A stretch of 64,000 bases of DNA. It comes from Clostridia bacterium (GTDB lineage Bacteria; Bacillota; Clostridia; Oscillospirales; Acutalibacteraceae). A program made the translations under genes and the position numbers. The stretch lies in contig JAFQWA010000007.1 in assembly GCA_017407705.1 (NCBI GenBank), positions 41,473-105,472 on the forward strand. The letters run 5' to 3'. Shown piece by piece: positions 1-7,431 of this stretch (position 1 is its first letter; each line of letters starts with the position of its first letter). The notes beneath the pieces were generated by a model that was not told where the DNA came from, ran no database searches, and worked only from the letters and a program-made list of their open reading frames with translations.

Positions 1-2
1 TG

Positions 3-344
3 CAGGGGTCATTGAGATTACAATGTCCAAAAGTTGGTGGTATATCTAATATATGTAATGTTGCATTAGCGTTAGCGAGAAAAGAGCTATATGACCAAGG
101 ATGGACTCCAACTCATATGCTTACTCGTCAGTCGCCCTTTTACTCCAGAGCTTTATATTTTTATAGTGCCAAATGTAGTGCAACAGAATTGGGGGAATGG
201 AGAGAGAGTATGGAAGACCCTAAATGGTTTGGATTAAGTAATGGAAAATACTATTACGAGTTAAAAAAACCTGCAAAAATGATAACTGATAAAGTTATGA
301 TGGAAAAATATTCGAAATTAAAACAAGAAGGTAAAATCAAATAA
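3..344 (+). CDS. hypothetical protein, 5' end cut by window edge
   Basis: The frame is open to the left edge of the window, so the true start may lie outside it; a TTG at 12 would give 110 residues. The product is basic and aromatic-rich, with no membrane segment, signal peptide or motif that I recognise. It ends 25 bases before a truncated MazF-like reading frame on the same strand, which makes a partner of that toxin remnant one possibility, but nothing in the protein itself shows an antitoxin fold. Function unknown. Confidence 0.5.
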   Translation, partial: QGSLRLQCPKVGGISNICNVALALARKELYDQGWTPTHMLTRQSPFYSRALYFYSAKCSATELGEWRESMEDPKWFGLSNGKYYYELKKPAKMITDKVMMEKYSKLKQEGKIK

Positions 345-369
345 TAAAAAGGAATGATAAAATTAAACG

Positions 370-480
370 ATGATTCAGCGTGGTGAAATATACTTAGTGA
401 ATTTAACAAAAAATGTCGGCTCTGAACAAGGTGGCATTAGACCTGCGGTTATAATACAAAATGACAAGTCAGATATGTAG
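370..480 (+). pseudogene. truncated MazF/PemK-type toxin fragment
   Basis: An ATG frame of 36 codons matches the N-terminal strand region of MazF/PemK endoribonuclease toxins: RGEIYLVNL, then the hallmark [16 protein letters not shown], where the family continues into a further 70-80 residues. Here the frame ends in TAG right after that motif, and the next 60 bases show no continuation in any frame. MazF toxins cut mRNA and are normally 110-120 residues, so this is a remnant without the catalytic C-terminal half. An intrinsic terminator follows immediately. Confidence 0.7.
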
Positions 481-493
481 AATTATATATTAT

Positions 494-524
494 AGAAGGC
501 TCTTTACAAAGAGCCTTCTTTTTA
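494..524 (+). terminator. intrinsic terminator after the mazF remnant
   Basis: A perfect 12-base-pair hairpin (AGAAGGCTCTTT / AAAGAGCCTTCT) is followed by a short T run. It would end transcription coming from the left edge through the toxin fragment. Confidence 0.75.
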
Positions 525-530
525 TGAAAT

Positions 531-694
531 ACACTTTCAATTATTGAAAGTGTCATAGTGGGTTACGCACTTTGAAAAGGTGTGTAACAAAAAACGGCAT
601 AGTCAATGGCTACACCGCTTAAAGAAATCAATTATTCTGTTTAGATACAAGAGTTACCACTTGTGGCACCTTCCTTACGGAGGGTGCCACAAGT
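531..694. repeat. gene-free stretch with three successive hairpins
   Basis: Between the terminator and spoIIR there is no plausible gene. Three inverted repeats are seen: an almost perfect palindrome at 531-553 (ACACTTTCAA / TTGAAAGTGT), an imperfect one around 561-588 (GTTACGCAC / GTGTGTAAC), and a strong 16-pair stem at 659-694 (ACTTGTGGCACC / GGTGCCACAAGT, loop TTAC). The last sits 17 bases past the spoIIR stop and could end that transcript, although no clear U tract follows it on the minus strand. It may instead be a dispersed repeat. Confidence 0.5.
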
Positions 695-710
695 ACCTGT
701 CTTTTATTTG

Positions 711-1319
711 TTAAAACATATCAGATACAGCTTGTTTTAGTTGCTGAAATATTTCAACGCTTTTGAATTTTATCTCGTATTTAGGCTTGTTGGTAACGAT
801 ATCCACCTGCTGCTCATTGAGTATGTCGTCTATCTCTTGCTCAGGCACAGCGGCAGGTACACACATAGGTGGAAACATAACGCACCACCAGTTTTTGCCA
901 CCGGCCTTGCCGATAAGCACCCTGACTGCCTCGTATTCCCCAGCAGGCAGCGTTACGTTATCATAGGTTCTGGTGTTGAAATAGGTCTTTGCCACCTCAA
1001 CTTTAACGGGATAATCATACCCCTGTTCACTGATTTCCTGCTGTGCAATGCTTTGGAGCTGAGAAATTCTTTCTCTGGCTTTGTTTGCTGCATCCGTCTC
1101 GGTTTTGGCACCTTTAAATAAGTCTGCCGCTTCTGATAAAAGACGGTCCCTTACCTTTAGCTTTAACGCCTGATCCTCACTACTGTCTGAGTTAGCAAGA
1201 ATATGCAGTCTTAACACCTGCTGACGTATGTCACTACACTGGGCAGAAAAACTAAAGCAACTGAGTGATATTGTGATTATCAGTGCGATTACAACACTGA
1301 GCTCCCATTTTTTAATCAT
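711..1319 (-). CDS. spoIIR: stage II sporulation protein R
   Basis: SpoIIR is the secreted forespore signal that triggers processing of pro-sigma E by SpoIIGA in the mother cell. The 202-residue product has an N-terminal hydrophobic segment (about residues 6-25) fitting a signal peptide, then the family's most conserved blocks: RLHILANSDS near residue 37, YFNTRTYDNVTLPAGEYEAVRV near 113 and NWWCVMFPP near 143. Length fits the family. The start is ATG with AAAGGGA upstream. It is transcribed in the same direction as nth, but about 65 bases separate the nth start region from its upstream end, so the two are probably separate units. Marks the organism as an endospore former. Confidence 0.95.
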   Translation of the reverse strand: MIKKWELSVVIALIITISLSCFSFSAQCSDIRQQVLRLHILANSDSSEDQALKLKVRDRLLSEAADLFKGAKTETDAANKARERISQLQSIAQQEISEQGYDYPVKVEVAKTYFNTRTYDNVTLPAGEYEAVRVLIGKAGGKNWWCVMFPPMCVPAAVPEQEIDDILNEQQVDIVTNKPKYEIKFKSVEIFQQLKQAVSDMF

Positions 1320-1383
1320 AACTTTTTTCCCTTTCTGTTTATGTATTTACACAAGCAGTATTGTCAGGGAAAAAGTTACTTAA

Positions 1384-2007
1384 TCATTTATTTTTGCAAA
1401 TTTCATTTAACAAACACTGATCGCATTTTGGGTTTTGAGCCTTGCACACGTCTCTGCCAAACAAAACTATTCTGTGACAAAAATCACTGCTCTCATGGGG
1501 TGGAAGCAGCTTTTTCAACTCCATTTCCACTTTATAAGGATCTTTGACCGATACTAATCCAATGCGGTTGGTAATACGTATCAGGTGGGTGTCGCAAACC
1601 ACAGCAGGCTGATGATAAACGTCACCCATAATAAGGTTAGCGGTCTTTCTTCCAACACCTGCAAGAGTGGTAAGCTTTTCAATAGTGTCGGGGACCTGCC
1701 CGTCAAAATCGGCAATTATCTGCTGACACATAGTAACTATATCCTTAGCCTTGGTTTTGTATAAGCCGCAGGAACGGATAATATTTGCAACGTCATCTAC
1801 GTCTGCCTTGGCAAAGTCCTCGGCGGTTTTATATTTTTTGAACAAATCCTTGGTTACAACGTTTACACGTTTGTCGGTACACTGTGCTGATAAGCGAGTG
1901 GCAATAAGTAAGTGCAGTGGGTTGTCCGCTTCAAGGGAACACACCGCATCGGGATATAACTGTTTTAACAGCATAACTGCTTTTAACGCACGTTCTTTTT
2001 TAGTCAT
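1384..2007 (-). CDS. nth: endonuclease III
   Basis: Bifunctional DNA glycosylase/AP lyase of base excision repair that removes oxidised pyrimidines. The product has the helix-hairpin-helix LAGVGRKTAN with its catalytic Lys, the catalytic Asp in VCDTHLIR, and the C-terminal [4Fe-4S] ligands with C-X6-C-X2-C-X5-C spacing (CKAQNPKCDQC then C). I chose the ATG at 2007 because AGAAGGA lies about ten bases upstream; a longer frame from 2067 adds 20 residues not typical of the family. 207 residues is the usual length. Confidence 0.96.
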   Translation of the reverse strand: MTKKERALKAVMLLKQLYPDAVCSLEADNPLHLLIATRLSAQCTDKRVNVVTKDLFKKYKTAEDFAKADVDDVANIIRSCGLYKTKAKDIVTMCQQIIADFDGQVPDTIEKLTTLAGVGRKTANLIMGDVYHQPAVVCDTHLIRITNRIGLVSVKDPYKVEMELKKLLPPHESSDFCHRIVLFGRDVCKAQNPKCDQCLLNEICKNK

Positions 2008-2291
2008 ATTTAAATATATCCTTCTTTGTTTTTTAATAATAATAACACGGATTTTTACTATTTTCAACTAATACAGTTTGTATAATTGTTTACATAAAAC
2101 CGATATTATTGAAATACAGATTGAAATAATTTTCAACAGTTTATTTACATAATAACTTAACCTTTAAAGTTATTAAGGCGAAAAAAGGCTTAAAATCAAG
2201 GTTTTGTATGTGGAAAACTATGTGGAAGTTGTTAATACAGAGTGTAAATTACCAAGAATTACATTAAAAAATGTCAAAAAATTTTTTATTA
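2008..2291. other. divergent intergenic region between nth and the lipoprotein gene
   Basis: AT-rich spacer separating minus-strand nth from the plus-strand glycan cluster. No reading frame or structured RNA was recognised. It should carry the nth promoter; the only well-formed promoter I see, just downstream at 2292-2320, points the other way. Confidence 0.4.
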
Positions 2292-2320
2292 TAGACAATT
2301 TGTAAACTTTGTGGTAAAAT
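2292..2320 (+). promoter_or_regulatory. sigma-A promoter of the lipoprotein/glycan operon
   Basis: TAGACA and TAAAAT are separated by 17 bases, with an extended TG (GTGG) directly before the -10 hexamer. The -10 ends about 40 bases before the lipoprotein start. Confidence 0.6.
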
Positions 2321-2361
2321 ACTCATGATAATGATTTTGTATTGTCCCCGTGGAGGTTAGT

Positions 2362-2868
2362 ATGGTAAAGCCCGACCTAAGAGTATCGGTGCTGTGTGTA
2401 ATATGCGCTTTGGCAGTTTTGCTTGCAAGCGGATGTTCCGCATCAAAGGGTGCGCGTCAGTTTTCTTCAACTGATGAGTTGTCACAGACACTGGTTGAAA
2501 AAATAAATATGGATAATGTGGTAAAGGTAAGCGGTGACAAGCTTATCAAGCATTACAACCTATCCTCGGATATTTTTGAAGACGCTACGGCGTATATCAG
2601 CCAAAACGAGGATGTTACCGATCAGGTAGCGGTGTTTCGCTTAAAAAACGATTCCGACTACAATCAGGTGTATGACCAGATAGGTTCTCGGTTAAATCAA
2701 CTTGCTAACAGCTACAAGGATCATTCACCGGTGGAGTACAAAAAAATATCCGGTGCAATAATCAAAGTGCTTAACGATGATCTTATTTTTATAATTTGTG
2801 ATAAACCGTCGCTTGCATTGGAAGCAGTTTCCGAAATGGGAGCAGAGGATTATATTAAAGGAGAGTAA
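2362..2868 (+). CDS. DUF4358-like lipoprotein
   Basis: A 168-residue secreted lipoprotein: a hydrophobic signal segment ends in the lipobox LLASGC, putting the lipidated Cys at residue 25. The remainder resembles the DUF4358 family common in Clostridia, whose function is unknown. The ATG at 2362 is preferred over an in-frame GTG at 2350 because GGAGG at 2352-2356 is ideally placed for it. It is the first gene after a good promoter and ends two bases before a phosphoglycosyl transferase gene, so it may take part in envelope glycan work; that is inference from position. Confidence 0.75.
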   Translation: MVKPDLRVSVLCVICALAVLLASGCSASKGARQFSSTDELSQTLVEKINMDNVVKVSGDKLIKHYNLSSDIFEDATAYISQNEDVTDQVAVFRLKNDSDYNQVYDQIGSRLNQLANSYKDHSPVEYKKISGAIIKVLNDDLIFIICDKPSLALEAVSEMGAEDYIKGE

Positions 2869-2870
2869 GT

Positions 2871-3479
2871 ATGTATAAATATATAAAAAGAGCTATAGAC
2901 GTGGTTTGCTCTTTTTTTGCACTTGTGGTGTTATCTCCGTTACTGCTGATTACCGCTATTGCCATTAAATTAGATTCCAAAGGTCCTGTGTTATTTAACC
3001 AGCTCAGAACCGGTAAAGGCGGTAAGCCTTTTCTGGTACATAAGTTCAGATCTATGACGGTTGATGAAAAAAATCAGGAAATTACCAAAGTGGGAAAGGT
3101 TATAAGAAAGCTCAGTATTGACGAGCTGCCTCAGCTTATCAACATTTTAAAAGGTGAAATGAGCATTATCGGTCCGAGACCCTGGGTTGCTATTTATTAC
3201 GATCTGTTTACCGATGAGCAAAAAAGACGAAACAGTATTGCTCCCGGCTTGTCAGGTTGGGCACAGGTTAACGGTAGAGCGGATCTTAATATCCTTGATA
3301 GAATTGAGTTGGATCTGTGGTATATAGACCATATGTGTTTTTGGTTGGATTTGAAAATATTGTTTAAAACAATATATTCCGTAATATTTAGAAAAGGCAT
3401 AAATATCACAACTACCATTGTGGATGTGGAACTTGAAGTGCTTCAAAACATGAATAGATTAAATAACAAAAACAACTGA
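2871..3479 (+). CDS. undecaprenyl-phosphate sugar phosphotransferase (bacterial sugar transferase)
   Basis: Initiating phosphoglycosyl transferase that moves a sugar-1-phosphate from a UDP-sugar onto undecaprenyl phosphate at the inner membrane. An N-terminal membrane helix (about residues 9-32) precedes the family signature blocks KFRSM, LSIDELPQLINIL and IIGPRP, followed by PGLSGWAQVNGR. At 202 residues it is the short PglC-like form with one reentrant helix. Tightly packed after the lipoprotein gene and followed by a 4,6-dehydratase, a pairing typical of glycans that begin with a diNAcBac-like or FucNAc-like sugar. The actual sugar cannot be read from sequence. Confidence 0.9.
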   Translation: MYKYIKRAIDVVCSFFALVVLSPLLLITAIAIKLDSKGPVLFNQLRTGKGGKPFLVHKFRSMTVDEKNQEITKVGKVIRKLSIDELPQLINILKGEMSIIGPRPWVAIYYDLFTDEQKRRNSIAPGLSGWAQVNGRADLNILDRIELDLWYIDHMCFWLDLKILFKTIYSVIFRKGINITTTIVDVELEVLQNMNRLNNKNN

Positions 3480-3537
3480 TAACGTCATAATATTATTTAA
3501 TACTAATATTACGATACTTCTTTAAGAGGTGAAAAAA

Positions 3538-5409
3538 TTGCAACGAGCAAAAAGAATAATTGCCCTTGCGGCATTGATGATATGGGATGTTATATCAATA
3601 GTAGTATCTGCACTGGTTACACCGAAAATCCTTTATCCGTCTAACGGTAACTGGATGTCGGGTTATCCTGAGGGATATATTTTATCCTTTGTAGCAATAT
3701 CATCGTTGATTCTTATTATCCTTAATATAACCTGCGGTAACTATTCCAGTTCATTGCGTCATTTTGGATTAGGCGAGATCACAAGAGTTTTGCTTTCCTG
3801 CGCAATTTACGGTGTGGGATTTTACTGCGGCGCTCAATTCTTACCTGAGTCAGTGCTGTTCCAATCCAAATTTGTTATTCTTATGGCACTGTTGCTTACC
3901 TTGATGCAGCTGGGCGGACGTTCTTCAGTGCGTCTTATAAACGAGATTCAGGCTATTGCTACCACTAAAGCAAGAATTAAAGAGGGTAAGATCAGACGTG
4001 CGTTGATTTACGGTGCAGGTGAAGCAGGTGCATATCTTTGCTCCAAGTGCCGTGCTGATAAAAACACCGATATTATCCCCGTTACATTTATTGACGATAA
4101 CCCCGGTCTGCAGGGCAGAAAGATTCACGGTGTTAAGGTTTACGGCGGTGCTGATAAATTAGAAGAGGCTATCAAAAAGTTTGATATTGATGAGGTGGTT
4201 GTGGCTATCCCTTCTGCAAGTAAACAGCTGCTTAAAGCCACAATGGAGATCTGCCGTGAGAACAGATGCAAAATAACCAGCTTCGGAAGTATTGACGACG
4301 TTGAGTTATCCACAGCCCGTGTTACAAACATCAATATTGAAGAACTGCTTCGTCGTGACAGCGTTCACCTGAATATGAATGTTGTTCGTAAGTTTGTTGA
4401 AAATAAAACTGTTATCGTTACCGGCGGTGCAGGTTCTATTGGTTCAGAGATCTGCCGTCAGGTACTGAAATTCGGATGTAAGCATCTGGTTATTTTTGAT
4501 ATCCACGAAAACGGCTTGTTCTTTATTGAGCAGGAGCTTAAACCCATTTACGGGGATAAAATCAGTATGCGTCTTGGTTCTATCCGTGATCAGGCAAGAC
4601 TTGATGAGGTGTTTACCGAGTTTTCACCCGAGCTGGTGTTCCACGCTGCTGCCCACAAACACGTTCCTATGATGGAATACAGCCCCAAAGAGGCTATTAA
4701 AAACAACGTTAAGGGTACTATTAACGTTGCTATGGCGTCTATTATGCATAAGGTGGACAAGTTTATTCTTATCTCCACCGATAAGGCAGTTAACCCCACT
4801 AATATAATGGGTGCATCTAAGCGTATTGCTGAGAAGGCTATTCAGCTGCTCGACAATATGTCGGATACTGAGTTTTCCGCTGTTCGTTTCGGCAACGTTT
4901 TAGGCTCAAACGGTAGTGTTGTGCCTTTCTTCAGAAAGCAGATCGAGGCAGGCGGCCCCGTTACTGTTACTCACCCCGATATGCGTCGTTACTTTATGAC
5001 TATCCCTGAGGCTGTACAGCTGGTGCTTGAAGCAGGTGCTATGGCTGACGGCGGTGAGATTTTCGTGCTTAATATGGGTGAACCCGTTAAGATTTACGAT
5101 CTTGCCTGTGACCTTATCAAGCTTTCGGGATACGAGCCTAACGTTGATATCGAGATCGTGTTTACAGGTCTTCGTCCCGGTGAAAAGCTGTTCGAGGAGA
5201 TCAGTATGAAGGACGAGGATATGACCAAAACTCCTAACGACAAGATATTTATTATGAAGCCTATCGAGACTGATGAAAGTCTGTTGGCTGAACAGATAAA
5301 GCGTTTGGAAGAAACCGTTAAGAATGAAAATACCGATGAAATGTTTGAAATGGTAAAGGTTTTGGTTCCTACCTTTAATCACAATCCCGGAGCACCGGAT
5401 AAAAAATAA
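3538..5409 (+). CDS. membrane-bound nucleotide-sugar 4,6-dehydratase (CapD/PglF-like)
   Basis: About 623 residues. Four hydrophobic N-terminal segments (roughly residues 10-125) precede a CoA-binding-like Rossmann domain (YGAGEAGAYL near 160) and the catalytic extended SDR domain, with TGGAGSIGSEI near 295 and STDKAVNPTNIMGASKR, in which Met replaces the usual Tyr as in PglF/FlaA1 dehydratases. It converts a UDP-HexNAc, probably UDP-GlcNAc, to the 4-keto-6-deoxy sugar. I chose TTG at 3538 because AAGAGGTG at 3524-3531 lies six bases ahead; a GTG at 3529 overlaps that site. Sits between a sugar transferase and a sugar oxidoreductase. Confidence 0.9.
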   Translation: MQRAKRIIALAALMIWDVISIVVSALVTPKILYPSNGNWMSGYPEGYILSFVAISSLILIILNITCGNYSSSLRHFGLGEITRVLLSCAIYGVGFYCGAQFLPESVLFQSKFVILMALLLTLMQLGGRSSVRLINEIQAIATTKARIKEGKIRRALIYGAGEAGAYLCSKCRADKNTDIIPVTFIDDNPGLQGRKIHGVKVYGGADKLEEAIKKFDIDEVVVAIPSASKQLLKATMEICRENRCKITSFGSIDDVELSTARVTNINIEELLRRDSVHLNMNVVRKFVENKTVIVTGGAGSIGSEICRQVLKFGCKHLVIFDIHENGLFFIEQELKPIYGDKISMRLGSIRDQARLDEVFTEFSPELVFHAAAHKHVPMMEYSPKEAIKNNVKGTINVAMASIMHKVDKFILISTDKAVNPTNIMGASKRIAEKAIQLLDNMSDTEFSAVRFGNVLGSNGSVVPFFRKQIEAGGPVTVTHPDMRRYFMTIPEAVQLVLEAGAMADGGEIFVLNMGEPVKIYDLACDLIKLSGYEPNVDIEIVFTGLRPGEKLFEEISMKDEDMTKTPNDKIFIMKPIETDESLLAEQIKRLEETVKNENTDEMFEMVKVLVPTFNHNPGAPDKK

Positions 5410-5420
5410 ATTCTAAGAAT

Positions 5421-5458
5421 GTGAGTTATGTCCATAAAATAAAATGGGCATAACTCAT
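5421..5458 (+). terminator. hairpin between dehydratase and oxidoreductase genes
   Basis: TGAGTTATG and CATAACTCA form the base of a stem that continues with one mismatch through CCAT/ATGG. It lacks a proper T run, so it may be a weak internal terminator or a processing site rather than a full stop. Confidence 0.4.
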
Positions 5459-5489
5459 TATATTATAATGATAATCGGAGGTCGTTGAT

Positions 5490-6572
5490 ATGCAAAAGCT
5501 CAAATATGCTTTGGTGGGCTGCGGTAGAGTATCACCCAATCATAAAAATGCATATCTTGCTAACAGTGATGCATTGGAGCTGGTGGGTATCTGCGATCTG
5601 GACTATGATAAGGCTAAAGCATTATTTTGTGATATACAAGCTGAGATCTACACCGATTATAAGAAAATGATAAGTGAGCAAAAGCCTCAGGTGGTGGCAG
5701 TGGCTACTGACAGCGGCTCTCACTTTGAGGTGGCTATGTACGCCATATTAAACGGCTGTCACGTTATTGTGGAAAAACCCATAACCCTGTCGGTCAAAGA
5801 GGCCCTGGAGTTAAATGAGACGGCAAAAAAGCAAGGCGTTATTATTGTTATGTGCCATCAAAACCGCTTTAATAAGCCGATTCAGTTAATGAGAAAAGCC
5901 TTAGAAGAGGGAAGATTCGGCAAGCTGCTTCACGGTACTATTCAGGTCCGTTGGCACAGAGATAAAAACTATTACAGTCAGGCAGATTGGCGTGGCACCT
6001 GGGATAAAGACGGCGGTACCTTGATGAATCAGTGCATTCACGGTATTGACCTGCTTCGTTGGATGATGGGTGACGAAATTGATGAAATTTTCGCCTTTAC
6101 CGACCGCTTGAACCACGATTATATTGAGGCAGAGGACTTAGGTCTTGCCCTTATTCGCTTTAAAAACGGCGCTTACGGTGTGGTTGAGGGAACTGTTAAC
6201 TGCTATGAACGTGATATGGAAGAAACTCTCTGCGTTTTCGGTGAGAAGGGCATGGCAAAGGTGGGTGGCAGATCAGTCAATCTATTGCAGGACTGGTGCT
6301 TTGCCGATAAAAATGAGGATACCGATAGCCTGAAAACTCAGGTGGATGAAAGTCCTGAAAACGTTTACGGAAACGGTCATAAGGCGGTTTATAGAGATGC
6401 AGTGTCGGCAATAATAAACGGTACTCAGCCGTATATTGACGGTATGGCAGGACTGAGAGCACTGGAAACAGTACTTGCCATATATAGATCCGCTGCAACG
6501 GGAAAGCCTGTGAAGTTACCTCTTGATAGCTGCGATTGCAGTGAGTTTAAGGGTAGATTTGATAACAAGTAA
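5490..6572 (+). CDS. Gfo/Idh/MocA family sugar oxidoreductase
   Basis: NAD(P)-dependent sugar oxidoreductase of 360 residues. The N-terminal Rossmann motif ALVGCGRVSPNH is followed by the family signature VIVEKPITLS near residue 94 (catalytic Lys of EKP) and the C-terminal alpha/beta domain containing GGTLMNQCIHGIDLLRWMMG. The HGIDLL segment and the overall pattern resemble WbpB-like UDP-GlcNAc(A) 3-dehydrogenases. Placement between a nucleotide-sugar dehydratase and a sugar phosphotransferase supports a role in making a modified amino sugar for a surface glycan. GGAGG eight bases before the ATG fixes the start. Exact substrate unknown. Confidence 0.88.
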   Translation: MQKLKYALVGCGRVSPNHKNAYLANSDALELVGICDLDYDKAKALFCDIQAEIYTDYKKMISEQKPQVVAVATDSGSHFEVAMYAILNGCHVIVEKPITLSVKEALELNETAKKQGVIIVMCHQNRFNKPIQLMRKALEEGRFGKLLHGTIQVRWHRDKNYYSQADWRGTWDKDGGTLMNQCIHGIDLLRWMMGDEIDEIFAFTDRLNHDYIEAEDLGLALIRFKNGAYGVVEGTVNCYERDMEETLCVFGEKGMAKVGGRSVNLLQDWCFADKNEDTDSLKTQVDESPENVYGNGHKAVYRDAVSAIINGTQPYIDGMAGLRALETVLAIYRSAATGKPVKLPLDSCDCSEFKGRFDNK

Positions 6573-6591
6573 AGGGATGTGTGTTTAAGAT

Positions 6592-7281
6592 ATGTTGAGC
6601 TTTGATGCTTTGCCTAATGAGTTTAAAAACGATGCTGTAAAAAAGTATTACGATATAATCAAAACCAAAAAACTAACCTGCTTTTTTAAGAGATTTTTTG
6701 ATTTTGTAATAGCGCTGATGGTGTTTATAGTGTTTTTGCCTATTTACATTGTTTGCGCCATACTTATTAAATGTACATCGGAAGGCCCCGTTTTTTATCG
6801 ACAGGTGAGAGTGGGCAGATACGGTAAGGAGTTCAGAATTTTCAAATTCCGCACTATGGTGGTTAACGCCGATAAGATCGGTACACAGATCACAGTAGGC
6901 GACCGTGACCCCAGAATAACCAAGGTGGGTTATCTGCTTCGTAAGACTCGTTTAGATGAGTTTCCTCAGGTGCTGAACGTTTTGTGCGGTGATATGTGCC
7001 TTATCGGTGCAAGACCTGAGGTGCCCAAATATGTTGACGCTTATACCGATGAAATGATGGCAACCTTGCTGCTTGCCCCCGGTATTTCAGGTATGGCAAG
7101 CTTGGAATTTAAAAACGAAAATGAAATGCTTGAGGGAAAAGAGGATCCCGAAAAGTGTTATATTGAAGAAATTCTGCCCATAAAAATGGGAATAAATTTA
7201 AAATATATTGAAAATATGTCGCTTTGGCTTGACATAAAGATACTTGTAAGAACATTTATTGCAGTATTTAAACATGACTAA
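6592..7281 (+). CDS. second bacterial sugar transferase
   Basis: 229 residues, with a cytosolic N-terminal extension, a membrane helix (about residues 37-60) and the phosphoglycosyl transferase motifs FKFRTM, RKTRLDEFPQVLNVL and LIGARPEVP. It belongs to the same superfamily as the protein encoded at 2871-3479 but is clearly diverged from it and contains GARPE in place of GPRPW, so the two probably use different sugars. Last gene of the cluster; a strong terminator follows directly. No glycosyltransferases, flippase or polymerase gene is present here, so the rest of the pathway must lie elsewhere. Confidence 0.88.
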   Translation: MLSFDALPNEFKNDAVKKYYDIIKTKKLTCFFKRFFDFVIALMVFIVFLPIYIVCAILIKCTSEGPVFYRQVRVGRYGKEFRIFKFRTMVVNADKIGTQITVGDRDPRITKVGYLLRKTRLDEFPQVLNVLCGDMCLIGARPEVPKYVDAYTDEMMATLLLAPGISGMASLEFKNENEMLEGKEDPEKCYIEEILPIKMGINLKYIENMSLWLDIKILVRTFIAVFKHD

Positions 7282-7285
7282 TAAA

Positions 7286-7323
7286 AATCGGTGCGGAAAG
7301 ATTGTTGTCCGCACCGATTTTTT
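7286..7323 (+). terminator. intrinsic terminator of the glycan operon
   Basis: A 13-pair stem (AAATCGGTGCGGA / TCCGCACCGATTT) is followed by a T run, starting five bases after the last stop codon. Confidence 0.9.
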
Positions 7324-7344
7324 GTGGTAAATTGCATTAAAAAG

Positions 7345-7374
7345 TTGACAAATACACTATATTTAGTGTAAAAT
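7345..7374 (+). promoter_or_regulatory. promoter of the topoisomerase operon with NrdR-box-like palindrome
   Basis: TTGACA (7345-7350) and TAAAAT (7369-7374) have an 18-base spacer. The spacer and first -10 base hold ACACTATATTTAGTGT (7354-7369), a palindrome that closely matches the published NrdR box consensus ACACWATATWTWGTGT. A repressor bound there would block RNA polymerase. Only one box is seen, whereas NrdR usually uses two. Confidence 0.6.
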
Positions 7375-7431
7375 ATATACTGTATAAATATGTTTTTGAC
7401 ATATAATGTGGTAAAGGGATGATTTGTAAAA

